Source: Candidatus Thalassarchaeaceae archaeon (lineage in GTDB: Archaea; Thermoplasmatota; Poseidoniia; Poseidoniales; Thalassarchaeaceae). Taken from it: a DNA stretch of 64,000 nt. The position numbers were made by a program, and so were the translations under genes. The DNA lies in contig JASMLH010000001.1 of the NCBI GenBank assembly GCA_030748775.1, forward strand, positions 1 through 64,000, written 5' to 3'. The notes beneath the pieces are model-generated. The model ran no database searches. It saw only the letters and a program-made list of their open reading frames with translations, and was not told the origin of the DNA. Below are positions 9,701 to 18,961 of the stretch, in pieces (the first letter of the stretch is position 1; each line of letters begins with the position of its first letter).

Positions 9701-12700
9701 TTGCAGCCTTTGTTGGGTTGTTGGGAAAAGAGTCATCGATGGAGGGGAAACCGTCATGGTCGGCATCATCAGAGACGCCGACCTCGAAGATGTTGAGATT
9801 TGAGTCTCCGTCCAGGTCTCTTTCACCTGAAACGATGTAGGTCCATCTGGGGGTCTCAAACTCATCCGGTGAAGTTCCGATTGATAGTGGCCCGGAGCCA
9901 TGTCCTCCCCAGCACCTGAGTAGGTCATTGCTCGCTATCACGCACGAATGCGAGGCACCTATGGCTACAGATGTGGCTCCTAGGACATAGCCGAGGTCAA
10001 TTGCTGAGGGTGAGGTAACCGAGTCAGAGGTGCTGCCATCACCGACTTGCCCCTTCGCACTACCGCCCCAGCAATGTAGAACATTCGATGAGTCGATTGC
10101 ACAAGTGTGCTCATTCCCTAGGTCCACTGAGATTATTGAGGACAGAACAACCCCAACCGAACTTGCATCATGCAACTCGTTTGTATTGCCGTATCCTAGC
10201 TGGCCCTTTCCATTGGCCCCCCAGCACTTGAGGCTCGAATCTTCCAACAATGCGCAAGTGTGCGATCCACCGGCTGAAACAGCAACTGTATTCCCGCCTG
10301 TGGTCACCGAGTTTGGGGTGTTGCTAGTCGTCGGTGTGGAGCCAATTCCAAGTTGGCCATTGGAGTTGCTTCCCCAGCAACTCATCCCCCAGTCATCGAG
10401 AACTGCACACGTGTGTTGCCCACCAGCAGAAACTGCAAGTACCTTGCTTCCGCCGAAGGAAACGGACACCGGAGTGCTCTGATCGGTGTTCGTGCCATCT
10501 CCCAGTTGGCCGTCATTGTTCCGGCCCCAGCATTCCAGGCTCGCATCATCCAGTACTGCACAGCTATGCCATTTTCCAGAGGAAACTTGCACTGGAACAC
10601 CCGAGAGACTGACTGATACTGGCGAACTAGAATGGGTGCTTGTCCCATCTCCCAGTTGGCCGAAGTTGTTGTTGCCCCAGCACTTCAGGCTCGCATCATC
10701 CAGTATTGCGCAGGTGTGCTGCTGGCCTGTGCTCACAGAAACAGCAGTGCGGCCGGAGGCGAGCCCGACCTCCGTCAGTGTCAGCCTGTCAATTTCCGTC
10801 CCGTCGCCCAGTTGCCCAAACCCATTGTCGCCCCAGCAATTCAGTGACGAGTCATCGTATATCGCGCACAGGTGATTACCTCCCGATGCAAGGCTCGTCT
10901 CGGTAAATATCGAACCAGCCTGGAATCCTGCTACGTTCAGACCCAGAGCGTCTTGGACGGGTTTACTCATGTCCTGAAGTGAGCCATTACTAGAGGCAAC
11001 GTAGTAAGTCTGAGCTAGTGGGACGTTAACGCCATCGACTAGGATCTCCCAGTCCCCTCCGGATGGGTTCTCCAGCGTAATTCCGACAAGGTTGTTCAAG
11101 TCGTCGTTGCTGTAGGGTACTGTACTCCCGCTTGGGTCCTTCAGTGTGATGTCCAGGTCGTTGAACAGCTGCTTCGCCGCTAGGGGGGAGATGGGCGGAT
11201 CGTTCCAGGAGAGGACTACCCTGAGTTCGGGAACACCCACTGGAACTGTCAGTTTGATCGAGTGCCTCTCTCCGGTGGTGATTTCTGTCCCACCCAGGAA
11301 ATCGCTCTCGACCGCGCCTTGAAGATCGACCCTCCCCCATCCCTCATGTGGGTTGGGGGCGGCCTCTTGTGCCCCGTTCTTCCCATCTCCAGAACCGCAT
11401 GATGGGCAGAATGTCGTGTATTGCCCCTCCATGTCGTGGGCTCCCGCTACCAGGATCGCCTTAACCAACGCAGAGGACGGGTCGTTAGAATTCGTACTAT
11501 CGTCCGTGTAGCCTATGTTGCTGAGGTGCTCCAGAATTAGGGCCACCGAACCAGCTGTGATTGGAGTCGCCATGGAGGTCCCTGCATTGATGCAGTAATC
11601 GTTTCCCCCGGCCCAGTTGTTGCTTATGCAGGACATCGTCGCTTCACTATCCCCCGATAACGTGGATATGATGAACGTACCCGGCGCCACAATGTCGGGC
11701 TTGAGCCTCCCGTCGGCCGTCGGTCCCCTGTTGGAGAAGGCCGCCATCCCCTCTGGGTCGTTGTTCGTATTGTCGGTATTGAGTGGGGTCACTGGGAAGG
11801 ATACGGCTCCCGCAGAGGTCGATCCGTAAGTAGAGCCAAATCCGGGCCTGAAGTTTTCCGATGCCCCTACCGAGATGATGTTCTTGGCAGTGGCCTGATT
11901 GTTCATGTAGGCCAGATCTACCTCGCCATTCGAGTTCACATCCCGCCCGTCGTTCCCCATGGCGTACAGGATAACCATGTCATCCATGGAATAGGCTGAC
12001 TGATCTACCTTCAACGCCTGTGCGCTGTAGTAGGCGTCGCAGTTCTGACCGGCAGGGGCCGAGCACGGTTTATCCGGTCCCGTACCCCATGAGTTCGTGT
12101 GTACTCTTGCTCCGAAGTCGTACGCGGGCTGGAAAAGATCGTTCTCCAAGTCAGATGGGTTGTAAAGGCCTCCAGATCCACCACCACACTGAAGTGATTG
12201 CATGTACAATTGGGCTGCCGGTGCCATTCCAGCGTGGTTACTCCCCCCTTCCGACATTGCACCAGAGCCGAGGACAGAGCCCGCTACATGAGTGCCATGG
12301 CCATTGTAGTCGTTGGGCCCATCGTCACTACATGAACCATGGAAAGACTCCACATATGCGATTCTTCCATAGAAGTCAGGGTGAATCCCACTGGCCAGGC
12401 TGTTAACGGTGTTGCAATTCGAGATTCCGTTGCATTCCGATGACACGTCAAGTCCGGAGTCGGCAACACCTACGATGATTCCAGAACCCGTCAGAGCTCC
12501 TACCTCATCTAGCCACCCGACTTCTGACCCATCTGTGCGCCAGTTAGGCCTATGCTGGGCTGGGTCAGTGAACCAATCAACATTCACGACGTCGGATGCC
12601 GCCTCGTTGTCCAGGGATGTAGGATAGCTAGGCTCTAGCCACTCCACGAAGTCTTGGTTGGATAGCCACGATATTCCTTTCTCGTCAGTCACCAAGGTAG

Positions 12701-13328
12701 CGAACCTTCCTGCGAAGGTCTCCCTTACTTCGAAGGGACCGGCCATCAAGTCCTCGAAATGACCATCACCCGAAAGCAAGACACTAATCACGAATCTCTC
12801 TCCCTCCATCTCCGCAAATCCGATCAGCTCATCGTTAACTAATGGCATAACATCCGGCGCGATCTTGTCCGTGGGATCCAATCTGAACAGGCCGATGATG
12901 TCTAACTCCATTAGCGTGCCAATCGCCAAATCCGGAACGTCACAGTGGAATCCCTGTGGAGACACGAAGGTTTGGCAAGCCAGTCCAGCCTCACCGAGCT
13001 CATGCCACCAATCACTGGGAATCGGATAGTCGTGACCGACGACGTGCCATCCAGAGACTATCCTATCTCCTGTCTGCTGCTGCCACTCGTCGAGAGGAAC
13101 GTATACTGCCTTCCTGTGATACAGAAGGGCCTCTCCAACCCCAATCCCCGAACTGCCCCATCCCCTGGATGGGTCTTCATCCATTGCGATACCCAATTCT
13201 GTAGGTGGGTTCACCCGCTCCTTTTCCGGCTCAATCGCAAGTGCAGAGAACGATATGATTGTGGGAACTAGCATCAGTGCGATGAGAAGCAAGGAGACCC
13301 TTGCCCGACCCGCGTTTCCACTAGGCAT
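6798..13328 (-). CDS. giant secreted subtilisin-like (S8) protease with two RCC1-like repeat blocks, Cys-rich GCC2/GCC3-like segments, thrombospondin type-3-like Ca-binding repeats and C-terminal TM anchor
   Basis: Triad motifs VADSGLD, NGHGTHVAGS, GTSMATP; repeated HTCA.LDD.S.KCWG.N..GQLGDGT; DSDGDNIPDSIDTDDDNDG repeats; C-terminal TM then KKRQ. Start placed at MPSGNAGRARVSLLLIALMLVPTIISFSALA (13328) rather than 13469, because of the signal peptide and the divergent neighbour. Confidence 0.88.
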   Translation of the reverse strand: MPSGNAGRARVSLLLIALMLVPTIISFSALAIEPEKERVNPPTELGIAMDEDPSRGWGSSGIGVGEALLYHRKAVYVPLDEWQQQTGDRIVSGWHVVGHDYPIPSDWWHELGEAGLACQTFVSPQGFHCDVPDLAIGTLMELDIIGLFRLDPTDKIAPDVMPLVNDELIGFAEMEGERFVISVLLSGDGHFEDLMAGPFEVRETFAGRFATLVTDEKGISWLSNQDFVEWLEPSYPTSLDNEAASDVVNVDWFTDPAQHRPNWRTDGSEVGWLDEVGALTGSGIIVGVADSGLDVSSECNGISNCNTVNSLASGIHPDFYGRIAYVESFHGSCSDDGPNDYNGHGTHVAGSVLGSGAMSEGGSNHAGMAPAAQLYMQSLQCGGGSGGLYNPSDLENDLFQPAYDFGARVHTNSWGTGPDKPCSAPAGQNCDAYYSAQALKVDQSAYSMDDMVILYAMGNDGRDVNSNGEVDLAYMNNQATAKNIISVGASENFRPGFGSTYGSTSAGAVSFPVTPLNTDNTNNDPEGMAAFSNRGPTADGRLKPDIVAPGTFIISTLSGDSEATMSCISNNWAGGNDYCINAGTSMATPITAGSVALILEHLSNIGYTDDSTNSNDPSSALVKAILVAGAHDMEGQYTTFCPSCGSGDGKNGAQEAAPNPHEGWGRVDLQGAVESDFLGGTEITTGERHSIKLTVPVGVPELRVVLSWNDPPISPLAAKQLFNDLDITLKDPSGSTVPYSNDDLNNLVGITLENPSGGDWEILVDGVNVPLAQTYYVASSNGSLQDMSKPVQDALGLNVAGFQAGSIFTETSLASGGNHLCAIYDDSSLNCWGDNGFGQLGDGTEIDRLTLTEVGLASGRTAVSVSTGQQHTCAILDDASLKCWGNNNFGQLGDGTSTHSSSPVSVSLSGVPVQVSSGKWHSCAVLDDASLECWGRNNDGQLGDGTNTDQSTPVSVSFGGSKVLAVSAGGQHTCAVLDDWGMSCWGSNSNGQLGIGSTPTTSNTPNSVTTGGNTVAVSAGGSHTCALLEDSSLKCWGANGKGQLGYGNTNELHDASSVGVVLSSIISVDLGNEHTCAIDSSNVLHCWGGSAKGQVGDGSTSDSVTSPSAIDLGYVLGATSVAIGASHSCVIASNDLLRCWGGHGSGPLSIGTSPDEFETPRWTYIVSGERDLDGDSNLNIFEVGVSDDADHDGFPSIDDSFPNNPTKAANCSPGNYGRFTCKPATAGFFVSGWGNTLMTPAKAGHYVNYSGATSDTACDEGTFQALTGKTECDPALPGYYVGSTGQSSGTPCPGGKFNPDYGQKNESACTGSQAGYSVPVLTQVTTGGYHTCTILDDGSISCWGDNSNGQLGDGTRTPQSTPSKVTLPLGRKAIDVSAGSYHTCAVLDDGSAKCWGENGAGQLGDGTTVQRLTGASVNLGAGRTAVSISAGGSHTCAVLDDESVKCWGGNSNGQLGDGTITDRVVPVSADLGDSVGALSITAGAYHTCAITDDRKVKCWGDNWHGQIGDGGLDDSLSPTEIDIPSNSSAVTIDGGSFHTCVGMNDGSMFCWGNNGNGQFGNGNSQSTTSPTGVALIETQSPTQVSMGSFHSCALFDDGNVSCWGGNSEGQVGDGTQSDRAVPTPVSIPLGKKALSISVGQRHSCAILDDATLKCWGLNSEGQLGDGSSNSTSSPTDAILGHGSSAEIACIPGTYQPEASQTSCILADRGYSAPLPGSLSQTGCNKGYYSGLRGQATCTPADFGFYVDQNLAEYQTQCPEYQSTLQQASNNFDLCRPDFDGDLVPDDIDTDDDNDGVEDRYDFDPLDPNVSVDSDGDNIPDSIDTDDDNDGFEDSEDLFPYNQAEWKDDDGDGIGDNNDPDDDGDGRNDIFDVFPNDPEEWSDFDGDGIGDNQDPDDDNDDICDGEEGVDMAPGDPAIHQYHSDGTSVWLERGCYAGPDIFPLDSTEWLDSDGDSIGNNADWDDDGDGYNDTEDEFELDPTEWLDSDGDYFGDNSDWAPEDPNEWIDSDGDQVGNNADECPYEQGLNSSFVNWAHLNATNPWGCPVSEAIEEEEPVELQQILMEEEGLDTDGDGDTDDFDDDDDDDGICDGAYEVLEERDPISNMVTRKGCSMGPDGKLDASGIDGKFSKDANRPFSNVTWAMISVSALFVGLMGYRLFGWKKRQVSKLKTKRVRIG

Positions 13329-13329
13329 G

Positions 13330-13352
13330 GTCCTCCTACGGAGTAGGAGGAC
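13330..13352 (-). promoter_or_regulatory. 10-bp inverted repeat directly upstream of the giant protease start; sequesters an AGGAGG
   Basis: On the minus strand GTCCTCCTAC-TCC-GTAGGAGGAC-C-ATG; perfect arms read directly. Confidence 0.55.
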
Positions 13353-13437
13353 ATTAAAATTGCCTTCACAACCATTGTTTTTTGGGCTCGGACGAGTAAA
13401 AGACAGCACTCGAATTGGGATTTGGAAAAATACGATT

Positions 13438-15678
13438 ATGAGAAAAATTGCAAACAACCAATATACCACCGCCGTCCTCTATCCGCATGTGTCCAGCGTA
13501 GTCGACGACTCTCTTGAAGAGCATCTATCGGAAGCGGACGAAGAGCTTCAAGAAAGTGAGAATGAAGGAAAATCAGAGGACCAACAGGAAAGGGTCGATC
13601 AGGAATTATCGCGAATTCGAGAGAGGCGCGAGAATCCTGGAAAGAGCTTCTTGGTCAACTCAATCGTCCCAAGAAAATTTGATGATTATACCTTGGTTTT
13701 CGGTCTGATTTCTGGCTTTGTGTTCTTCGGGCTAATTTTCTTATCATCATCCGGCCTCGTTTTGGCGGATTCAATAGTCTTGGATGAGACCCTTTCCGGA
13801 ACCCCACTGGATCCATCCGAATGTGTCGATAAGAGGGATGAGATTTGGTTTGAGTCCTACGTAGATCAAGATCAGAATCTAATTATCAGAAGTAACAATG
13901 TTGACTCAGAATCATCTTCGGCAATGTTTGTCACTCTTTGGAACCAAACTGAAGGCTATGACATCACAATAGAATCAGAAATTGCAGAAGGTGGGCAAGG
14001 CGATATCTCAATAGAAATTGAGCATGAAGGCCTTGAGGATGGAGACTATCTCGTACTGGTCCAGGTATATGCGTGGTCCGAAGAAAGTGAAGATTTGTCG
14101 AATCGTTCATCCGATTATCTATCGGGTTTGGTTTCAAATGCACAGCACGATATCTACGCATCGAAGGATTTCGACATCAGAGTTGACACGGTGAAGTCAT
14201 CGTCACTATTCGGATCCGGTGATTATCATAGGGAGGTAGAAGAATTCGATGACGAAACAAGGGCATGCTTCACTATTCAGAAGATGGGTGCTTGGGGATG
14301 GGGGCTGATGGCTGCCGAGTGGTTCGGTGGAAGGGAGACTGCAATGCTGACCGGAGGAAACGCAAACGTCCCCCCATGGTACATGGCCACGGTCTCGCTA
14401 GGAATGTCCATTTTCTTCCTTTGCGTGCAGTACCCGCTTATGCATAGATTGTATCACAGGGAATCAGATGACTTACTATCCAGTGAGCAAATGGGTAGAT
14501 TGATTGAGAAGACCATAGAATCAGCAAGCGAGAGACTTCACATTAGGCCAGACTATGATTCTCTGAAAGTCCAGGATCGCTCCATTTCAGTAGACGTCTA
14601 CGTTCAGTATCGGACCACGGGAAGGACTATTGTGGACTCTATCGAGGTCAAGGGAACTATCATCAAGGCCATCCTGTCAGAATTCAGGATTTTTGGGGAG
14701 ATGAGACCTCTTCAGATTAAGACAGTATGTACGGATAGAGTTCGGGAGGAAATACCCTCCCAAGACTTCCAACTCTCTCCCGAGAAGTGGACCAATGCCC
14801 CTCTATCCGAGGACTACACGACGTTCTTCGAGACTATGGGAAGGTTCGGGAATCTCGAGGAATCGTTCCGCGAAAGCATGTCGCGATGGTTCAGGAAGCA
14901 TGAAGTTGCTGACTACGGTTCTGCAATAATGGCAGATGAGGATGCGGTCTTCGTCAGGGTGATATACAGGCCAATTACCAAATTCGCATACTTCCTTTTC
15001 AAGCCAACATATCAACATCTCCAGGGCGATCTAAGGGAACAGCTGGGAATTGACCTGAAGCCATTCCTAGAGGGCAGGACTCTGGTGGTGAGTGCTAGAA
15101 ACGAGAAGTCCACATTGGGCGACAGAGCCGTTGCAGGGAGGGTTGAGCAGTCAAAGGCCAAGACAAACAGATTCGATTGGGCCGGACTCTCGAAGAACGA
15201 AGACTCGGAGGAACTCATCGGAGAGGCAATGGTTGCTAAGCGAGGGGGAATCCCAGGTGCCCTGCTCCAGAACCCCTTCATGGGCGACATACTCTCCTCA
15301 GTGGAGTACGTAGCCCAGAAGAATCGCTCTCGGATCGATCGATATGGGTTCTGGGGATTGATAGTTTTCGTCTGGATCCCCTTCATGGCAAGTGGGGTTC
15401 TGGTGGGTGCTATGTTGGGACTGGTCGCTCGTATGAGGTTCGAGAGGGTTTTGGCTGCTTGCTTCATAGGTGGAACTGCGGCATCAATAACCTGGGCCTA
15501 CACTGCTCGGGGGATCATCGAGGTCATGGAGAGGTACCATGCAGAGGCACTAATTCCATTCATCATATTGCTAGCGATATTATTTACGTGGATTAAGATA
15601 TCAGACAACAAGCGACACAGGAGGGAGGAGCTCTTCCGCGACTCAATGGCCTTCTTTGCAGGGGCCAGTGAATCATGA
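13438..15678 (+). CDS. large membrane protein of unknown function, likely partner of the downstream ABC/FtsX genes
   Basis: ORF from ATG 13438 (MRKIANNQYTTAV...); several TM segments; upstream part of the track ORF (13255-13437) overlaps the divergent gene and was trimmed. Confidence 0.65.
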   Translation: MRKIANNQYTTAVLYPHVSSVVDDSLEEHLSEADEELQESENEGKSEDQQERVDQELSRIRERRENPGKSFLVNSIVPRKFDDYTLVFGLISGFVFFGLIFLSSSGLVLADSIVLDETLSGTPLDPSECVDKRDEIWFESYVDQDQNLIIRSNNVDSESSSAMFVTLWNQTEGYDITIESEIAEGGQGDISIEIEHEGLEDGDYLVLVQVYAWSEESEDLSNRSSDYLSGLVSNAQHDIYASKDFDIRVDTVKSSSLFGSGDYHREVEEFDDETRACFTIQKMGAWGWGLMAAEWFGGRETAMLTGGNANVPPWYMATVSLGMSIFFLCVQYPLMHRLYHRESDDLLSSEQMGRLIEKTIESASERLHIRPDYDSLKVQDRSISVDVYVQYRTTGRTIVDSIEVKGTIIKAILSEFRIFGEMRPLQIKTVCTDRVREEIPSQDFQLSPEKWTNAPLSEDYTTFFETMGRFGNLEESFRESMSRWFRKHEVADYGSAIMADEDAVFVRVIYRPITKFAYFLFKPTYQHLQGDLREQLGIDLKPFLEGRTLVVSARNEKSTLGDRAVAGRVEQSKAKTNRFDWAGLSKNEDSEELIGEAMVAKRGGIPGALLQNPFMGDILSSVEYVAQKNRSRIDRYGFWGLIVFVWIPFMASGVLVGAMLGLVARMRFERVLAACFIGGTAASITWAYTARGIIEVMERYHAEALIPFIILLAILFTWIKISDNKRHRREELFRDSMAFFAGASES

Positions 15679-15718
15679 AATGGGCTCAATAATACAACAG
15701 TAAATTGGAGACGAGAAA

Positions 15719-16522
15719 ATGAAATTGGTAGAGATGTCCGATATTAAACGCCATTATGCAATGACATCGGGAACTGTGAAAGCCCTAGATGGAATCGACT
15801 TAGAAATTGATGAAGGTGAAAGGATAATTCTCCTTGGTCCTTCAGGTTCAGGAAAGACCACCCTTCTGAATTGTCTATCCGCCTTGGACACGCCCACGTC
15901 CGGCAAATACATGTTCGATGGGAAGGAAGTCCCAGTGGCGCCAGAAGAAAAGAAGAGGATATTCAGAACTGGTATCGGACACTGGTCATTGAGGCCCATT
16001 GATTGGGCGCTAAGCATAGTCTTCGCCCCCGTGGAGTACTTCACTCACTCTAGGCCTAAGGCGAAGGCGAACGAACTCATGACGTCATTCAGGAGGGACA
16101 ACATCGGATACGTCTTCCAATTCTTCAACCTACTTCAGGATCTGACGGTCCTCGAGAACATCCTCCTCATCCAGGAGCTGGCTGACGGGAGGAATGAGGA
16201 GCGAGCACGCCACTTGCTCAAGCTAGTTGGATTAGAGGATGAGATGGACCGATTCCCCGCAGAGATCAGTGGGGGCCAGCAGCAGAGGGTCGCCATAGCC
16301 AGGAGCCTCGCGAAGAGGCCCCGGCTGCTTCTGGGCGACGAGCTAACTGGGAACCTGGACACACAGACCTCAAACACCGTCATGGAGGTCCTAGTCAAGG
16401 CATGTGAGGCGGAGGGAATCACCTGCGTGTTCGTTACTCATGACGAGTCACTGGTCGAATACGCCACCAGGGTAGTGAGATTGGATAGCGGAATAATCCT
16501 TTCAGACGAGATTGTCGGCTAA
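15719..16522 (+). CDS. ABC transporter ATP-binding protein (LolD/MacB type) with insertion between Walker A and Q-loop
   Basis: GPSGSGKTTLLN, NIGYVFQFFNLLQDLTVLEN, SGGQQQRVAIARSLAKRP, LLGDELTGNLD. Confidence 0.88.
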   Translation: MKLVEMSDIKRHYAMTSGTVKALDGIDLEIDEGERIILLGPSGSGKTTLLNCLSALDTPTSGKYMFDGKEVPVAPEEKKRIFRTGIGHWSLRPIDWALSIVFAPVEYFTHSRPKAKANELMTSFRRDNIGYVFQFFNLLQDLTVLENILLIQELADGRNEERARHLLKLVGLEDEMDRFPAEISGGQQQRVAIARSLAKRPRLLLGDELTGNLDTQTSNTVMEVLVKACEAEGITCVFVTHDESLVEYATRVVRLDSGIILSDEIVG

Positions 16523-18953
16523 GGTGGTTTTTTTGTCTGCGCTACTCACAAAAAGACTCGCTAGGAGCCTCTGGAAAACGAAGCTCAGACTGACGGCAGT
16601 AGTCCTGATGGTGACAGTGGGCGTCTTCGCAGGAATTTCTTTCGGCACTTATGCCAACTCAACTCAATCGATGTACGCGGATATTTACGAGGATGACGAA
16701 GACGGAGTCAATCTCCCGGATATTTGGGCTGAGAACACGGTCGGCTTCTGGGAGGGAGAAGACGCCGAATCACTCTGTCAGGAGATTTCCGAAGAATGGC
16801 CATCTGAATCAGTCCCAATGAGCTACTGTGAGCCTAGGGTCAGGGTCAGTGGACTAATGTTCGAGTCCGAATCAATAATTCCTGCAATCTGGTATGGCAT
16901 AGACGAGGGAGTGGTTGACAGGGTTTGGATGCCAGAGGATGACTGCTGTCCTGGAAGGCTCGCCATACAGGAGGACGAGATAGTCCTAGATGGGCATGCA
17001 GTTGAAGGATTGGGAATAAGTGTCGGCGACAATGTAACCATTGGGGCAGGGCAGGGCAGACTGGACTACCAAGTGGTGGGAATAGGGTACTACTCGTCCC
17101 TCCTATACTTCGCTTTAGATGGGTCCATTGTCCCTGCAGAGTCAGGAACATTGGCCTCGGGATATATGTCTGAATCGGGGATGTCCAGACTCACTAATCT
17201 GTCCCTGGGGAGTGCTAACCTCCTCCTGATAGACGTTGAAGGTACTCCTGGGTACGACCTTCAGGACACAGATCAGAACGAGGGAGAGGCCCTCAACGTC
17301 ATTATTGAATCAGTAAACTCAGTCTTGGAGTCGTCTTCTGAATCCCCAGTAATAACCTACGACCGATCCGGCGTTCAATCGGTAGAATTCCTGCGTCAGG
17401 ACGCCAAAGGGGCTGCTGACACGTTCCCATACATCACCGGGATGCTAGCCATGGTTGCTGGGATCACTATCTTCCTCAGCCTGCAGAGGCTCATACAGTC
17501 TCAGTCTAGGGAAATAGCAATTCTCAGAACTCTGGGGATACCTAGGTCGGCAATCATTCCCGGATTCATGGCGGCCCCCCTCGTCATGGGATTAATCGGA
17601 TCTGCTTTGGGAATACTCCTCGGGGCCTTTTACGGTGGACCAGCCATGGTATCAGTTTACGAGTCTGTTATCGGAATTCCTGCCATAGGATTCTACACAG
17701 AAACCTCACTGATTTTCGAGATTTTCGCGATTACAATGCTCGTTGTCATGGTCTCCGGCATCAGGCCGGCATTGCAGGCCTCGAGTACGCAGCCATTGGA
17801 GGTTCTTAGGGGCGAAAACGAAATCAGGCTGTCATCGAGATGGGTCCAGGTAGCAACATCCAGGCTACCCTCAACAATGGGCCTGACGGTCAGGTCAAGC
17901 ATAAGGAAGCCAGCCCGCATGCTCCTGACTTTCCTAGCAGTCGGACTCTCGATGCTAATCTTCGGAACCATGACCATGATGATGGACTCCATGGACGATA
18001 TTTTCGGGAATGATGGCATCAACTGGGATGCCCAGGTCAACGTCTTACCAGGAGGGGAGGGACCCGTCATCGAATGGGCCAATGAGGCGGGGGCAGATTA
18101 CGAACAACTCCTAGTTTTCCCAGGGAGTGCCGAGGGGGACGGAAGAATATTCTCGGCATACGGTTTGGACGAATTCTCCACCTCACGTGAGTCCATGATA
18201 ACGTTGGAAATAATGGAAGGATCGATACCGGAGAAGGACAGAGATATTCCACAGGTTTTGGTCGATGAGGGGACCATGAAATTCCTGGGATGGGAGGTAG
18301 GGGAGACGCACACACTAGTCTTCGGCACCAAGTCCTCCGATGTTGAAATTTCAGGGACCACCTTTGAAATGGCCAGAACGGTGTACTTCCACCGCAACGA
18401 CCTCTCGCAGATAACGGGCATCGAAGCGACCTCGATCCTCCTCTCACTCCCGGAGCAGGTCGAAGTAGATGGCCACTTGGCGGACCTGTCGGTGGGAATC
18501 ACCGAGAAGCAGGACCTCATCGACTCCTTCGACGCTCTCAAGGAGTTCCAGCAGGGATTCTTCAACGCTATCATGGCACTGGGGATCCTCATAGCGATCG
18601 CCGTACTGTTCAACACGCTTCTGATGAACCTCTCCGAGAGGGATACAGAGTTGGCCACGCTGAGGGTACTGGGAGCTCCTATCTCCAAGATCAGGATGAT
18701 GATGCTGGGAGAGAACATAGCAATAGGGCTGATCGGCGGAATCCTAGCAGTGTTCTTCACCGTCCTAATGGCCCAGTCATTCATCGCCTCACTGGTAAAC
18801 TGGTCGTTTTACTTCACTCTTCAGCCCCAAGCCTCAGCGATATTCGAACTAGTGGGGGTTGTGGTTGTAATCTCCGTCCTCTGCACGCCCTACGGATCTT
18901 GGAGGGTCAGTAGGATGAATCTAGTGGAGAAGGTAAAGGACCTATCTCAGTAG
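16512..18953 (+). CDS. FtsX/MacB-like ABC permease with duplicated FtsX domains
   Basis: 813 aa, two FtsX-like regions (IFLSLQRLIQSQSREIAILRTLGIPR; LFNTLLMNLSERDTELATLRVLGAP); overlaps the ATPase gene. Confidence 0.82.
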   Translation: MSAKVVFLSALLTKRLARSLWKTKLRLTAVVLMVTVGVFAGISFGTYANSTQSMYADIYEDDEDGVNLPDIWAENTVGFWEGEDAESLCQEISEEWPSESVPMSYCEPRVRVSGLMFESESIIPAIWYGIDEGVVDRVWMPEDDCCPGRLAIQEDEIVLDGHAVEGLGISVGDNVTIGAGQGRLDYQVVGIGYYSSLLYFALDGSIVPAESGTLASGYMSESGMSRLTNLSLGSANLLLIDVEGTPGYDLQDTDQNEGEALNVIIESVNSVLESSSESPVITYDRSGVQSVEFLRQDAKGAADTFPYITGMLAMVAGITIFLSLQRLIQSQSREIAILRTLGIPRSAIIPGFMAAPLVMGLIGSALGILLGAFYGGPAMVSVYESVIGIPAIGFYTETSLIFEIFAITMLVVMVSGIRPALQASSTQPLEVLRGENEIRLSSRWVQVATSRLPSTMGLTVRSSIRKPARMLLTFLAVGLSMLIFGTMTMMMDSMDDIFGNDGINWDAQVNVLPGGEGPVIEWANEAGADYEQLLVFPGSAEGDGRIFSAYGLDEFSTSRESMITLEIMEGSIPEKDRDIPQVLVDEGTMKFLGWEVGETHTLVFGTKSSDVEISGTTFEMARTVYFHRNDLSQITGIEATSILLSLPEQVEVDGHLADLSVGITEKQDLIDSFDALKEFQQGFFNAIMALGILIAIAVLFNTLLMNLSERDTELATLRVLGAPISKIRMMMLGENIAIGLIGGILAVFFTVLMAQSFIASLVNWSFYFTLQPQASAIFELVGVVVVISVLCTPYGSWRVSRMNLVEKVKDLSQ

Positions 18954-18961
18954 GACTTGGC

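Noticed and set aside
6904-12627. Many 60-250 aa plus-strand ORFs (Ser/Pro/Arg/His-rich) opposite the giant protease
   Set aside because: Antisense shadows of the repetitive RCC1 and D-rich coding sequence; low-complexity and no recognisable domains.
13255-13437. N-terminal extension of the 807-aa ORF, and the 13329-13469 extension of the giant protease ORF
   Set aside because: They overlap each other across a divergent promoter; signal peptide and MRKIANNQ starts are more credible.
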